Source: Anniella stebbinsi (taxonomy: Eukaryota > Chordata > Lepidosauria > Squamata > Anniellidae). Taken from it: DNA of 64,000 bases. Positions 54,637 to 64,000 of the stretch are shown piece after piece. Under the pieces are notes generated by a model. The model did no database searches. It was given only the letters and a program-made list of their open reading frames with translations, and had not been told where the DNA came from. The stretch is from NCBI GenBank assembly GCA_029215795.1, contig JARDYH010000004.1:36088001-36152000 (forward strand), read 5' to 3'. Every line of letters begins with the position of its first letter. Position 1 is the stretch's first letter. The position numbers were made by a program, and so were the translations under genes.

Positions 54637-55137
54637 TATATTTGTTCATTTACCATCAAGCTGCAATTTACCAGCATAGATTAAAAAAGAGGGGAGGGGT
54701 TAAAAACAAATGGCTGTAAAGCAAATGCTATTGCTTATGTGACATTATTTTTCTTAGCGGACAGCTTCTCAGGACTTTTGTGACAAGATTAGTATACCAA
54801 ACAAGTAACTTGTGTCTTCTATCAATTTTCCCCTTCAGTGTACAACCACAGATCAGGGGATTATTGGATTTGTTCTAGAAGTCACTCTTAGTTTACATTG
54901 CTTGACAACTAGGCCCAACAGGTCTTTCTGGTACCCATTGCAAACTCAAGAGTGTGCCCTAGAATGTGTTCCAGAATCTTCTGCAAAACTCAGGGGTTCT
55001 GCATGCAGCAGACAATGAAAGGAAGACTTTCCCGAAGTAGGAAATTTGAATTCTCCTGGTCTTTTATAATGTAACAGGCATTACCACTTGTAGATTTGAA
55101 ATAAAGACCTATGGATATACCAATACTATATTACATT

Positions 55138-55236
55138 TAGGCTGCAATCCTATGTTCACTTATCTGAGAGTAAGCACCACCAAACTCAGTGGGACTTAGA
55201 TCTGAGTATACATGTGCAGGATTAGACTGTTAATTA
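55138..55236. repeat. Short reptile palindromic repeat, full copy
   Basis: AGGCTGCAATCCTATGTTCA, GAGTAAGCACCACCAAACTC, AGTGGGACTTAGATCTGAGT and ACATGTGCAGGATTAGACTG in order. Confidence 0.7.
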
Positions 55237-55249
55237 TCCTACTGCCAAT

Positions 55250-55381
55250 GGGTGGGTAACCTGGCCCTCCAAATGGTTTGGCCTACAACTCCCATCATCC
55301 TTCACCATTGGCTATGCGTGCTAGGACTGATGGGAGTTGTAGGCCAAAACATCTCGAGGACCACAAGTTGCCTATCCCCGA
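55250..55381. mobile_element. 132-bp palindromic hAT-like MITE
   Basis: GGGTGGGTAACCTGGCCCTC and CACAAGTTGCCTATCCCCGA are imperfect inverted ends. Flanks CTGCCAAT (55,242-55,249) and GTGCCAAT (55,382-55,389) agree at 7 of 8 positions. Confidence 0.75.
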
Positions 55382-56404
55382 GTGCCAATAGCCTCAATTC
55401 TACCATGAGGTTGGCCTATTGAACTAAGCTTTTGTTTTTAATATTTAAATTCAGGCTAACCCATGTGTTGAATGTACAAAAAGATGCACTTGAGATGCTT
55501 TTGAGGCCCACAATTCCCTATAATGTTTGAGGTGTTGACAGTCCAATCCTAAGCAGGTGTGCTGAGATCTAGTACTTAGTGGCAAATGCAGGAGTGGCAT
55601 CAAGGGTAGGCATGGTTAGGCCCATATGCCCGCAGCAGGGCCCCACTACTGACAAGGGCCCCCCTAGAGTTGCTCTTCCTCTTCACCATGGCAATTTCCT
55701 TGTTCACCTACCTCTCGATCTGGCCCAGACAATGGTGGTGGTGGGAAGGAGGGGCAGTAGATACTGTTGCCTACTTGCTCACTAGCTCAGCTCTCTGCCT
55801 GTCATAGCAAGGATGAGAAGAAGGATGAGGAGCAATAGAAGCTGGTGACAATGACAGTGAGCTGCCCAACTCACTGAGGGAGGGGCCCCATTGAAAGTTT
55901 CTTGCCCAAGGACCTTCAAAAACCTGGATCTGTGCCTGAGCAAATGTGAATAGGCTTGTGACTTCAGTCCCTTCCTGCTCAAGCAGGTAAGGTCTGCAGA
56001 AGCTAGCAGTACACAAAAAACAAATGAAGTTTCAAAGTGGCTGAGGAAATCAAGGTCTCTCATGTTCTGTGTTTGCCATGCGAGATTTTCCACCCCTCCC
56101 TGCTTTTTTTTTCCTTTTTAACACAAATGACTGGTTGAATTGTGCCTAAAACAATGAAATGAACATTGTTGTCCCCTTTCCCCCTCACCATCTATTGCAA
56201 ATATCCCAGAATATTCCCTGTCAGTGAAGTTCTACCTCGCTCCCACAGAAGTCAATGGCTGGCAAGAGCTCACCCATGGCTTGTAGTTCAGCGATGGCTC
56301 AGCTACGGTTCTGTCTAGGACATAGGCCTTGGCCCACTTTGCCTCCCTCAGCACCCCTGAAAAACATTTAGGGGCTTTGACAAAAATATTGCTGAAATAT
56401 ATTT
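55382..56404. other. Intergenic stretch, nothing recognised
   Basis: No exon or repeat I can name. Confidence 0.35.
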
Positions 56405-56422
56405 GTATGTATGTATGTATGC

Positions 56423-56498
<76 letters not shown>
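56405..56498. repeat. Compound microsatellite (ATGT)n(AT)n(AC)n
   Basis: Short ATGT run, about 18 AT units, then about 18 AC units. Long open frames across it are artefacts. Confidence 0.95.
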
Positions 56499-56500
<2 letters not shown>

Positions 56501-57420
56501 TATTTACAGAGAACATGTCTAAAGAAGGAAGTGAGGTACAAATGGCCACTCTCACTTTTCCAATTTGTTATCCACACATGCTTAATGGGAGTACCAGGAC
56601 ACAAGCCACGCTGCTATAAAAAGTAGCCACATCCCACAGACTGGCTTTAAGCCAAGCCAATGGCAACTAAGTCCTTTTCCCTCAACTAAAAGGCAAGATC
56701 TTGTTGAAGAACACATTGCTCATATTATGCTAGGGGAGATAACATTTAATCTCATAGCAGTTTTACCAATTACTTTTAACAGACTCACGCATACGCCCCC
56801 AAACACCCCACCCCCCACAACCTTCCATCCAAATCAAACAGTTCTGAAGCGTATCTTTAAAGAAACATGCTTCGTTTTGTCCCTGAGACCGTGCCGTACA
56901 TTTTCTATATACAAACTTTAAAAAGGACATTAGAACAACCTGTCTCATAACGGATGCCAGTACAATACTTCCCCAGCTAATTCGTTCAGATGCATTGCAC
57001 AGCTAACCACAATTTTAAACTGTTGAATTTTAAAAAATGCTCACATCCACTCTTTGTTGTAACATATTTACACATGTACATACATACATACACCAACACA
57101 CATGTACACACAGAATTTAAAAGTCTGAAGCACCTTTCCTTCCACTTAACAATGGAGACTCCAGGATAAATGGTATTTTTTTAAACACCATTGTTGGAAC
57201 TGATCACTGAACTGCCATGATGGGAACATTTGATGGCATTCCTGAACTAGTAGTCACAGAGAAATGATGCACAAGCATTTTGCAGTTGTTTTAAATGACA
57301 ATGTTTATACGACGTATACAAAGACCTGATCATACTTTAGCATTCAACATTTGAAATTTGCTCTGTAATAGGGAGTGTTTGTGTTTACAATAACAGTTGT
57401 AGAATCTATTTTATTCTCAG
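56499..57420. other. Low-repeat block with possible minus-strand transcript end
   Basis: 56,740-57,060 has little repeat character. On the minus strand it reads like 3' UTR and ends near ATTAAA (plus 56,745-56,750 is TTTAAT). It could be the far end of a long TP53INP2 3' UTR; unproven. Confidence 0.25.
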
Positions 57421-57500
57421 AACATCGCTGTGAGGTACAAAGAAGGTTATTCTCCCCTTTTTACATATGGAACTAGCTCCAGGTCATCTGGCTACCATTA
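57380..57500 (-). repeat. Degraded MIR-like fragment
   Basis: TTTATTCTCAGAACATCGCT, GTGAGGTACAAAGAAGGTTA, CCAGGTCATCTGGCTA keep the order of MIR 3' motifs on the complement strand. Confidence 0.35.
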
Positions 57501-57678
57501 GGCTGAATTCTGTTGTAACAGTCACCAGTTGCTCCTGTTCTGCCTCTTGGGACTTGCTCACACCATTCCAAGTGCTTAAGAATCTGGTTACATTTTTGCA
57601 CTCTGGGGAGCTTTGCTCCTTAACTTTGAACTGGTGTAGGATCAAGCCCTGGATGAAAGAAGATGAAAAGGATGAAAG

Positions 57679-57711
57679 CATGGATGGATGGATGGATGGA
57701 TGGATGGATGG
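57679..57711. repeat. TGGA microsatellite
   Basis: Eight units of TGGA/GGAT. Confidence 0.95.
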
Positions 57712-57849
57712 TTTATTCATTTATTTCCATTTTTTATTGTTAAAGCAGCAGATTGTTGAAAAGGGGGAAGCAACATTATCTTTATCCATGCTATCTGCTA
57801 TTTCAGAAAGCTTTGCTTCTTCATATAATATATTTACTTCCCCTAAGTT

Positions 57850-57910
57850 TTAAGAGCCAAAGAATTGCCTTGCTGGACCAGACCAGTGGGCCCTCTGGTA
57901 CAGCCATCTG
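57850..57910 (+). repeat. SINE-like fragment
   Basis: AAGAATTGCCTTGCTGGACC followed by AGACCAGTGGGCCCTCTGGT, a relative of the 2,368-2,440 motif. Confidence 0.4.
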
Positions 57911-58162
57911 TATCCAACTGTAGTCAGGCAGATCCCTTGGAAAGCACATTGGCAGGACATGGTGTAATAGTTTATTTGCCCTGAACATCTTTGAGCATCA
58001 AGAGGCGCATGATGGAATCCCAGTGCTGTACTTCAAAGCACATTAAAAGCTTGTCCATGCATTTTTATTTTTTTTAATCAATCTGGGGCGTGACGATTTT
58101 GTGAATCTGGTCATCATAAGCTCCACAGCAAATGTGTCGACTCCCAAGAGTCTTCACAGTAG

Positions 58163-58342
58163 ACAGGGAGCAAAATTCTGGGATTGGCACTCGTGAAGTG
58201 AATGCCACAACTTTGGGGGAGCTTGTTGAAGGCCAAATGCCAGGATCCAAATACAGGGAGCAAAATTCTGGGATTGGCACTCGTGAAGTGAATGCCACAA
58301 CTTTGGGGGAGCTTGTTGAAGGCCAAATGCCAGGATCCAAAT
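58163..58342. repeat. Exact 90-bp tandem duplication
   Basis: 58,163-58,252 and 58,253-58,342 are identical by eye over all 90 bases; each starts ACAGGGAGCAAAATTCTGGG and ends GCCAGGATCCAAAT. The unit is unlike the other repeats here and is not low-complexity. Confidence 0.95.
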
Positions 58343-60728
58343 TTTGGTGGAAAGATAGGCAAAGTTTGCCAACATAATAATACTTCTTTGTCTTGTTACT
58401 GTGGCCTGCATTTCTTTGTTGTGCACTGTTAAGGCATCACAACCAGAATAACCACCAATTCAAATGTGCAGTCACTCGATTCAGTCACCAGGTGTTCCCT
58501 GCAATGTGTTCTGAGAGGGAATGGTTTCATGAGAGGACTGTGCATGTTGCCAGCACTCTTGAATCAGCTCCTTGACCCAGTGGTGGTTTCACTGCAACAT
58601 ACGGTAGCATGTTTAGATGTGTAGTCAAAGACTTATTTTAGCGGGGTTTGAAGGAGGAATGAGGAACAACCCAGGCCCCATTGCTCAAAGTGGGATATCA
58701 CAGTAATTTTCATAGGAAGGCTACATCACTAGAAGGTTATACTGGTGTGACACACGCATACACACATTGCTGCCCCAAGCACACTTGGAAGATACTACCA
58801 CTGAAATCAATAAAATTTTCTTTTAAGAAAATGCGTTTACATTTCAATTTAAGGGCTAAGGTGTATGAATACATTGGACAGAAAAAAAAGCTGGTGCAGG
58901 AGGCAGAAATAATGGAAAGAGCTAATCCTGTTCACATTTAGAATTGGAGCTTTTTAAGGTTCCTTTGGATATCTTATCACCAGAATTTGAATATTAGAGA
59001 ATATAGGCTCATCCAAAGATGAAATGCACTGTAAAATAACTCAGAATGTTATGGACTCCCAACACATTCAAAATTCAGTTTCCAATCTCTTTGAAATGTC
59101 AGATTCTGTCATATAAATCTGGGCATCTGTGTGAGAATTCCCAGATGCAAAATTCATTGAATGAGAATTGTCCTCCACCACAAATGTGTTTCTACTCTTC
59201 CAATAAATCACCTTGACTTTTTTTTTTAAAACCCCTCAGGAGTTGCTGTAGTAAAAGGCATTTAATGTGAAATCAAAGTGGCTAACGGTTGTAAACACTT
59301 CACAAAATTAAAGAAAATGTTCATCTCCAGTTTTAATAAAACACAGATGAAACTGACATATTATATAACCACCACCTTGCTAGTACATATGACTTAAATT
59401 CATATCTGCCAACTCGTTCACTTTCCCAGCAAATCATGTGAGAAGTGGACAATGCAATCAGGAAATGCAATTGTTCCTTTTTCAGTTTCAGACCAAGAGA
59501 ATTTGCCCTGGAACCAAGATCAAATCAAGTGCCTTTGCCAATCACATCCTCTGTATCTCAAAGGTCAGCCCCATGGCTTTCCGGGGAAGCATTAGTGTAA
59601 GCACATATGAGATCTAGTTTAGCATTATCTTCAGAAACAAAGAACCAGGTGCCTGGCATGCCTTTCTTGGCTGTGATTCCAGGAGGTAACATGGAGCTGG
59701 TGCCAAGTAGGAGACAAGGGATGCAGCAACCAAGTTTTGCAGTTCTGGCCCATTAAGATGCCTTGCCAAGTACTCTGCACCAGTTGCCATTTTAACACTT
59801 TTAACAGCAGTGTGGAAGGCAAACACTCAACAGGGACAGCTTCCCCATTTCTTCACAGCTCAGAAAGAGTGCCTGTTGGATTTCTGTCCACTATGCTGTT
59901 CTGCAAGGTGAGGAACCTGTGTAGTCAGGAGAAAAAGGTGGCAAACCTATGTGCATGTATGTAAGTACCAAGACAATTAAGGTCTGTTTCTAGCTCAGAT
60001 AGAAAATGTTCTGTTCAGTTGTGCCAGGAGAATGCAAAGTGGTTAGGTTTAGAAATATAGGCCAGGATCCACAGAACTACACAGTCCCTATAATACTCAA
60101 AGGGGATTTAGGGTTGTGTTTCTTGACTCCTCCTACAAAGGCTATATGGCAAATCACTCAAAATGGAGGGGGTCTTTCAAAAATGCCATTCAAAAGGGTC
60201 TACCATTCAAAAGAAAAAAAGATCTAAAACTCCATCCCCAGTGCACATGCCCAAATCCTTGACTGCATCTAAAGTAGCTCTTTAGATCTAGCCATTAATG
60301 GGGGAAATGTTGTTTCTAGGTTTTTTAAAAAAATGAATTCAAATTGAGAGGGTCAAAAAGTTAAATGTGGAAGAGTGTTAAGTGTGTTGCTCCTTTATTT
60401 TGAGGGTGAAGCTCCTGCACCAGCAGCTTTGACAGGCAATATTAAGTACACTTTATACTAACTGGCATTTTCAGACTTGGTTAACAAATGTGATCAAACC
60501 AGAGGTCTTTCCCTTACATTCAAAAGTGTAGGGGGGGGGGGGGTTGGGCTTCACTTTACTAATCCAGAATTTGAGTTTGAAGGGAGTTACAGGCTTAGTC
60601 CACAAATGTGTTGACCTTAACAATTTAAACCTACACATATATAACAAGTTAGGGTTATATAGAGTCCAGACCTCCATGTCTTCGGCTTACATCTGTTCAG
60701 CAGCTCCAAATCCCTTCTTCTCTGATAT
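58343..60728. other. Stretch without recognised features
   Basis: No supported exon. A G-run lies at 60,529-60,543. Possibly distal TP53INP2 3' UTR or intergenic DNA. Confidence 0.35.
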
Positions 60729-60932
60729 GCAGCCTGATCCTATACATCCTTTTAGTTTAGTGACACTTACTCTGTAATACAGCCTCCCCCCAACCTGGTG
60801 CTCTCCAGATGTTTTGGATTACAACTCCCACCACACCCTGGCTGATGGGAGCTGTTGGCCAAAATATCTGGAGGGTGCCAGCTTGGGGAAGGCTGTTGTA
60901 GTAGTAAGTGTACATAGGATTGCAGCCTCAAT
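60729..60932. repeat. Short reptile repeat split by a palindromic MITE
   Basis: CAGCCTGATCCTATACATCC and TGACACTTACTCTGTAATAC form the left arm. A CCAGATGTTTTGGATTACAA / GGCCAAAATATCTGGAGGGT MITE lies at about 60,784-60,897. AGTAGTAAGTGTACATAGGA followed by TTGCAGCC is the right arm. Confidence 0.65.
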
Positions 60933-62020
60933 TTTATGCTCTGTCTTCTACCTTTTTCTCCCCATCAATCAGCTTCTTTCACTGCCTTACTCACTGAACA
61001 TCCTTCATCGCTCTCTCCAACGTACTTTACCTCCAAAAATGTGTAAGCTCCTTTCTCTCCTGAGGTCATTGACTTTAGCACAAATGCTAAAATAAGATAA
61101 CACTGATGAATATGAAGCATTCTGTGGATGGTGGGGTACATGGACTGATTAAATTATGTTTTACCACTAATCTTAGTGTTAGGGCCGGATCCAGCCAAAG
61201 TTAGGGACTTCAAGTCCTATTGAAATTGGTGGGAGAAATTAAACGGCTGGCTTATTTCACATTAAACACAAGCAACATTGGCTTGTCTGGATTGTGCCCT
61301 TAGCCTTCAACCCCAATAAAGGTCTTCAGAACAAGACCCTCAGTTTTGACACTAGTTTTCAATTAATCTTCTTTTTAACAGATTACTTGTAGCTATTTCT
61401 TTGTCATGGAACTAGAATATCCTTTTATCAGAGGACATTTCCATGATCAATCTTACCGTAAAAGGCATGAGATCAAGAGGAAAAGCAAGCTTGATATTTT
61501 AATTCAATGTTTGCATTTTTGTTTTTAATTTTATTTTATGCATAAGCACATTCACACCCTTCTAAAAAGTATCAGGTCTTCCCATTGTGCTCTGCCCACA
61601 CGGGTTTAAATACTTGATTATTAAGCTTTGGAGTCATGAATGTTACTGGGAGAAAAAAACCTCGATAGCCATGCAAATAATTAGATGAAAGAAAAGCCCT
61701 CTGTGTGTATTTTTAAAAAGCCATGATGTTTGAACTTGCAGTAAAACAATCCTGACCTTTCAGCAACTCTGAACCTCTACGGATCCTATTCATCACTGCT
61801 GGTAACTGCAGCTGCTCAGAATAGACTTTCAAATAGTTTGCCTGACATCACATGGCATTTCTGAACAGAAAATTCTGGCATAATCTATCCTCCATTTGAA
61901 GTCAATGACAGAACTCCCATAGTTTTCCATGGAATGTGTCTTGCAGCCCCAATATTATTAAGGATATGCCACGATGTCTCATAACTAGCCACTGCATCAA
62001 CTTATCAAATTGAACAAATA

Positions 62021-62022
<2 letters not shown>
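60933..62022. other. Stretch without recognised features
   Basis: AT-rich, no named repeat or exon. Confidence 0.35.

Positions 62023-62057
<35 letters not shown>
62023..62057. repeat. AT microsatellite
   Basis: About 17 AT units. Confidence 0.95.
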
Positions 62058-62058
<1 letters not shown>

Positions 62059-62059
62059 G

Positions 62060-63311
62060 AAGAATGTTTGTCAAGATACATTTTTATTAATGATTAGGGC
62101 TTATTTATTGTTTTTGTGTTCCAATTTGCACATGAACCTGGTATCTCCATTTGTGACATCACAGTCTATTTCCATTGTTAAGAGTGTGATGTCATAAAGA
62201 AAGGCACTGATGTCACAGGCTTCCCATTGCAACAAGGGACAAAAGGAAATGACAGTACATCTTGTCCCTCCCATAACTCATTAAAAAAAGAAAAAAATGT
62301 GATATATTCACTGGAAGCACCAAATTAGTCTAACACCGGTAACCGCTACAATAGCCAGTGCGTGAATTCATGCTACCTAGGGACCCAGGAAAATACCCAC
62401 ACAACGGGAAATGGTCTCTCTTGGTAACCAAGATGCATACATGTTTCTCCAACATGTAAAAAAACAACAATTTGGAGTTACAGAATAGACTTGCAATCTT
62501 GTTTCTTAATGACCTGGTTTACACATAATGCTAATCCATTGATTATTTAACCCATGGTTTCTTGCCCTACCCAGAGTTTATCTGGCAGATGATCGAACAA
62601 ACTCTGGTTTGTTTTCTCAGTCCCTGGGTTGTTTGTTTCCCTCCTTCTTTAGCTGCTCCCTCCATGTATCCCAAATGCCTTTGAGGGACTGTAGCACTGG
62701 TATGTAGAGCGACTTTTTTAAAAAAATTAACCACTCTTGCCCGTCGCCTCTGTAGCCTGGTGAAGCGACTCATTAATAACCCACGGTTCTAGGTTCACAT
62801 GTAAAGACAACCCACAGTTTAAATAACCCAGAATTCACAATCCAACAACAAATCATGGGTTCTCTTTCTGGGTTGTTCTAGACTCATGGGTTAGTGTTTT
62901 GTGAGAACCAGGTCATTATTAATGGGACATATTGGGTTTCTTTAACCTTCAGATCCAAATCAAGTAGAGAGCACTAGGGAAGTAGGGAGGGGCATGAAAG
63001 AGATTAAACTCAAAGAGGAAAGGAAGTTGTAGATCAGAAAATGTATTTGTTGCTGAAAGGGGCAGGAGGCAAGGGGAGGGGAGGGGGGATAAAGCCCAAG
63101 AAAAGCCCACAAAAGAACTACCATTGAATGTTGCCAGTTCAGGAGAACATTGAAGGTTCTCTCACACAGGATGGGGGACGGGGGGACGGGGTGGGTTTAT
63201 TTCAGGAAATGGACGAAGACGACCCTCTCGGTTGAAGAAAGCATTGTGAGGAACTGGTGAAGCTGAAAGTTAAAAGGATAATGCCCCACAGTGTAGACTT
63301 CCTGAAGTAGC
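62060..63311 (-). other. TP53INP2: Probable TP53INP2 3' UTR (proximal part)
   Basis: Directly follows the stop on the minus strand. Possible poly(A) signals (AATAAA on minus) are at 63,196-63,201 and a cluster at about 62,076-62,112. The UTR is long in human, so the distal cluster or one further out is favoured. A 410-bp MITE (62,508-62,917) lies inside it if so. Confidence 0.45.
62508..62917. mobile_element. 410-bp MITE of the ACCTGGTT family
   Basis: Left AATGACCTGGTTTACACATA, right TTTTGTGAGAACCAGGTCAT with a final T. The inverted ends pair over about 18 bases. The interior is collinear with 53,341-53,756. Confidence 0.75.
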
Positions 63312-63561
63312 TTAGTAGTTGTACTGGCGCTGGCATGGTTGGTAGACAAAGCTGCCTTGGTGTTTGGCCCGTCGTGGGCGGCACTCTCTGGTGCGGTTCT
63401 GCCGCTGCATAACCTTCTGACTTAGCTTGTGCTTCTCCACCAGCTGCTTTGCCCTCTGAATCCGGCGCACTTGATTGACTTTCTCCAAGATGGCGGCCTT
63501 GGTGGCAAGAGAGGTGGAGTGGTGCGGGGCATGGCGCTGCAAACGGCGTTCGGGGACTTCG
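63312..63561 (-). CDS. TP53INP2: TP53INP2 last coding exon
   Basis: On the minus strand the acceptor CCTTCCTTTTGCAG is followed by a phase-2 exon of 82 codons and a stop at 63,312-63,314. It encodes TKAAILEKVNQVRRIQRAKQ, VMQRQNRTRECRPRR and the end SFVYQPCQRQYNY. Human TP53INP2 ends SFIYQPCQRQFNY and has the same Arg-rich helix. The paralogue TP53INP1 shares this C-terminal region, but synteny with NCOA6 and the tail sequence favour TP53INP2. The family acts in autophagosome formation through an N-terminal LC3-interacting motif, which lies in exons outside this window. The C-terminal part seen here carries basic nuclear/nucleolar targeting sequence and nuclear receptor binding activity. Confidence 0.95.
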
Positions 63562-64000
63562 CTGCAAAAGGAAGGCACACAAATGTACAACGTTCAGGAT
63601 GATTTAAGGATTTTGACAAGGCAAGACCTTTGGTTGATTGTGGTTTAGAAAATGTTTTTAGATATATGTTGTTTTTGAGGGTGTGCTGTTTGTTTATACA
63701 TTTTTATGTAAATGGCTTTACACTTTGTAAAACATATTTTTATAATACTAATACTAATACTTATTAATATTATTATTATTATTTCTTACCCGCCTCTTCT
63801 GCTGGATCGAGGCGGGGAACAACAATAAATATAAATACAAAGACCATAAAATAGATAAAACGTTAAAACAAATAAAACCAATACATTATTTACAATCTTT
63901 GTGAATCACTCAGAGAGCTTTGGCTATGGGGCAGTATAGAACTCTAATAAACAAAATGAGATGAAAATGGCTTCTTTTAGAGCCAGGGTAGGCAAATGGC
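63562..64000 (-). other. TP53INP2 intron (partial)
   Basis: Intron upstream of the last exon. It includes a TTA-rich run (about 63,745-63,785) and inverted LINE-tail pieces: CCGCCTCTTCTGCTGGATCG at 63,791 and GAGAGCTTTGGCTATGGGGC at 63,914. Confidence 0.75.

Noticed and set aside
56232..56626. Several 70-107 codon open frames of Tyr/Ile and His/Thr or Val/Cys repeats
   Set aside because: They are translations of the AT/AC microsatellite in different frames, not genes.
58163..58342. Direct repeats as a CRISPR-like array
   Set aside because: Only two 90-bp units with no spacers, in a vertebrate genome.
58074..58426. Open frames on both strands over the 90-bp duplication
   Set aside because: 90 is a multiple of three, so any open frame in one unit doubles; no recognisable protein and no splice support.

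Overview
The window is vertebrate nuclear DNA, most likely from a squamate reptile (lizard or gecko type). It has large introns, many CR1-like LINE tails, MIR-like and reptile-type short interspersed repeats, many palindromic hAT-like MITEs and a DIRS retrotransposon. It carries one nearly complete coding gene, NCOA6, on the + strand, and the last coding exon of its neighbour TP53INP2 on the - strand. The two genes converge tail to tail, as they do at human 20q11.22, so the reptile keeps the same order and orientation.

Layout. 1-16.3 kb is non-coding: the 5' intron(s) or upstream flank of NCOA6. It holds a CR1-like LINE remnant (0.5-1.3 kb), a 5.9-kb DIRS element (about 3.29-9.16 kb) with inverted termini and an internal complementary region, and several MITE and SINE pieces, including a 281-bp foldback element at 15.1-15.4 kb. 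From 16,365 to 47,102 I can place 13 coding exons of NCOA6 that join in frame to a 2,036-codon protein. The AIB3-type N-terminus, Gln/Met-rich middle, both LxxLL motifs and the conserved C-terminal tail are all present. Eleven of the twelve introns begin with GT; intron 3 appears to use a GC donor. The 3' UTR runs to about 47.67 kb. From 47.7 to 63.3 kb I see no protein-coding gene: there are nested DNA transposons, microsatellites, an exact 90-bp tandem duplication and probably the TP53INP2 3' UTR (minus strand). 63,312-63,561 is the terminal coding exon of TP53INP2, and the rest of the window is its intron.

Function. NCOA6 is a nuclear receptor coactivator and a subunit of the KMT2C/KMT2D (ASCOM) methyltransferase complex. 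TP53INP2 (DOR) is an autophagy factor that also acts as a nuclear receptor cofactor. Nothing in the sequence indicates an operon-like or shared regulatory unit.

I found no tRNA, rRNA, CRISPR or prokaryotic system. The most unusual items are the GC-AG intron, the DIRS copy with a broken gag/RT but an open RNase H-recombinase frame, the foldback element, the perfect 90-bp duplication, and a set of related MITEs, one of which probably lies in the TP53INP2 3' UTR. Family names for repeats rest on recognition of motifs by eye, not on a database search.
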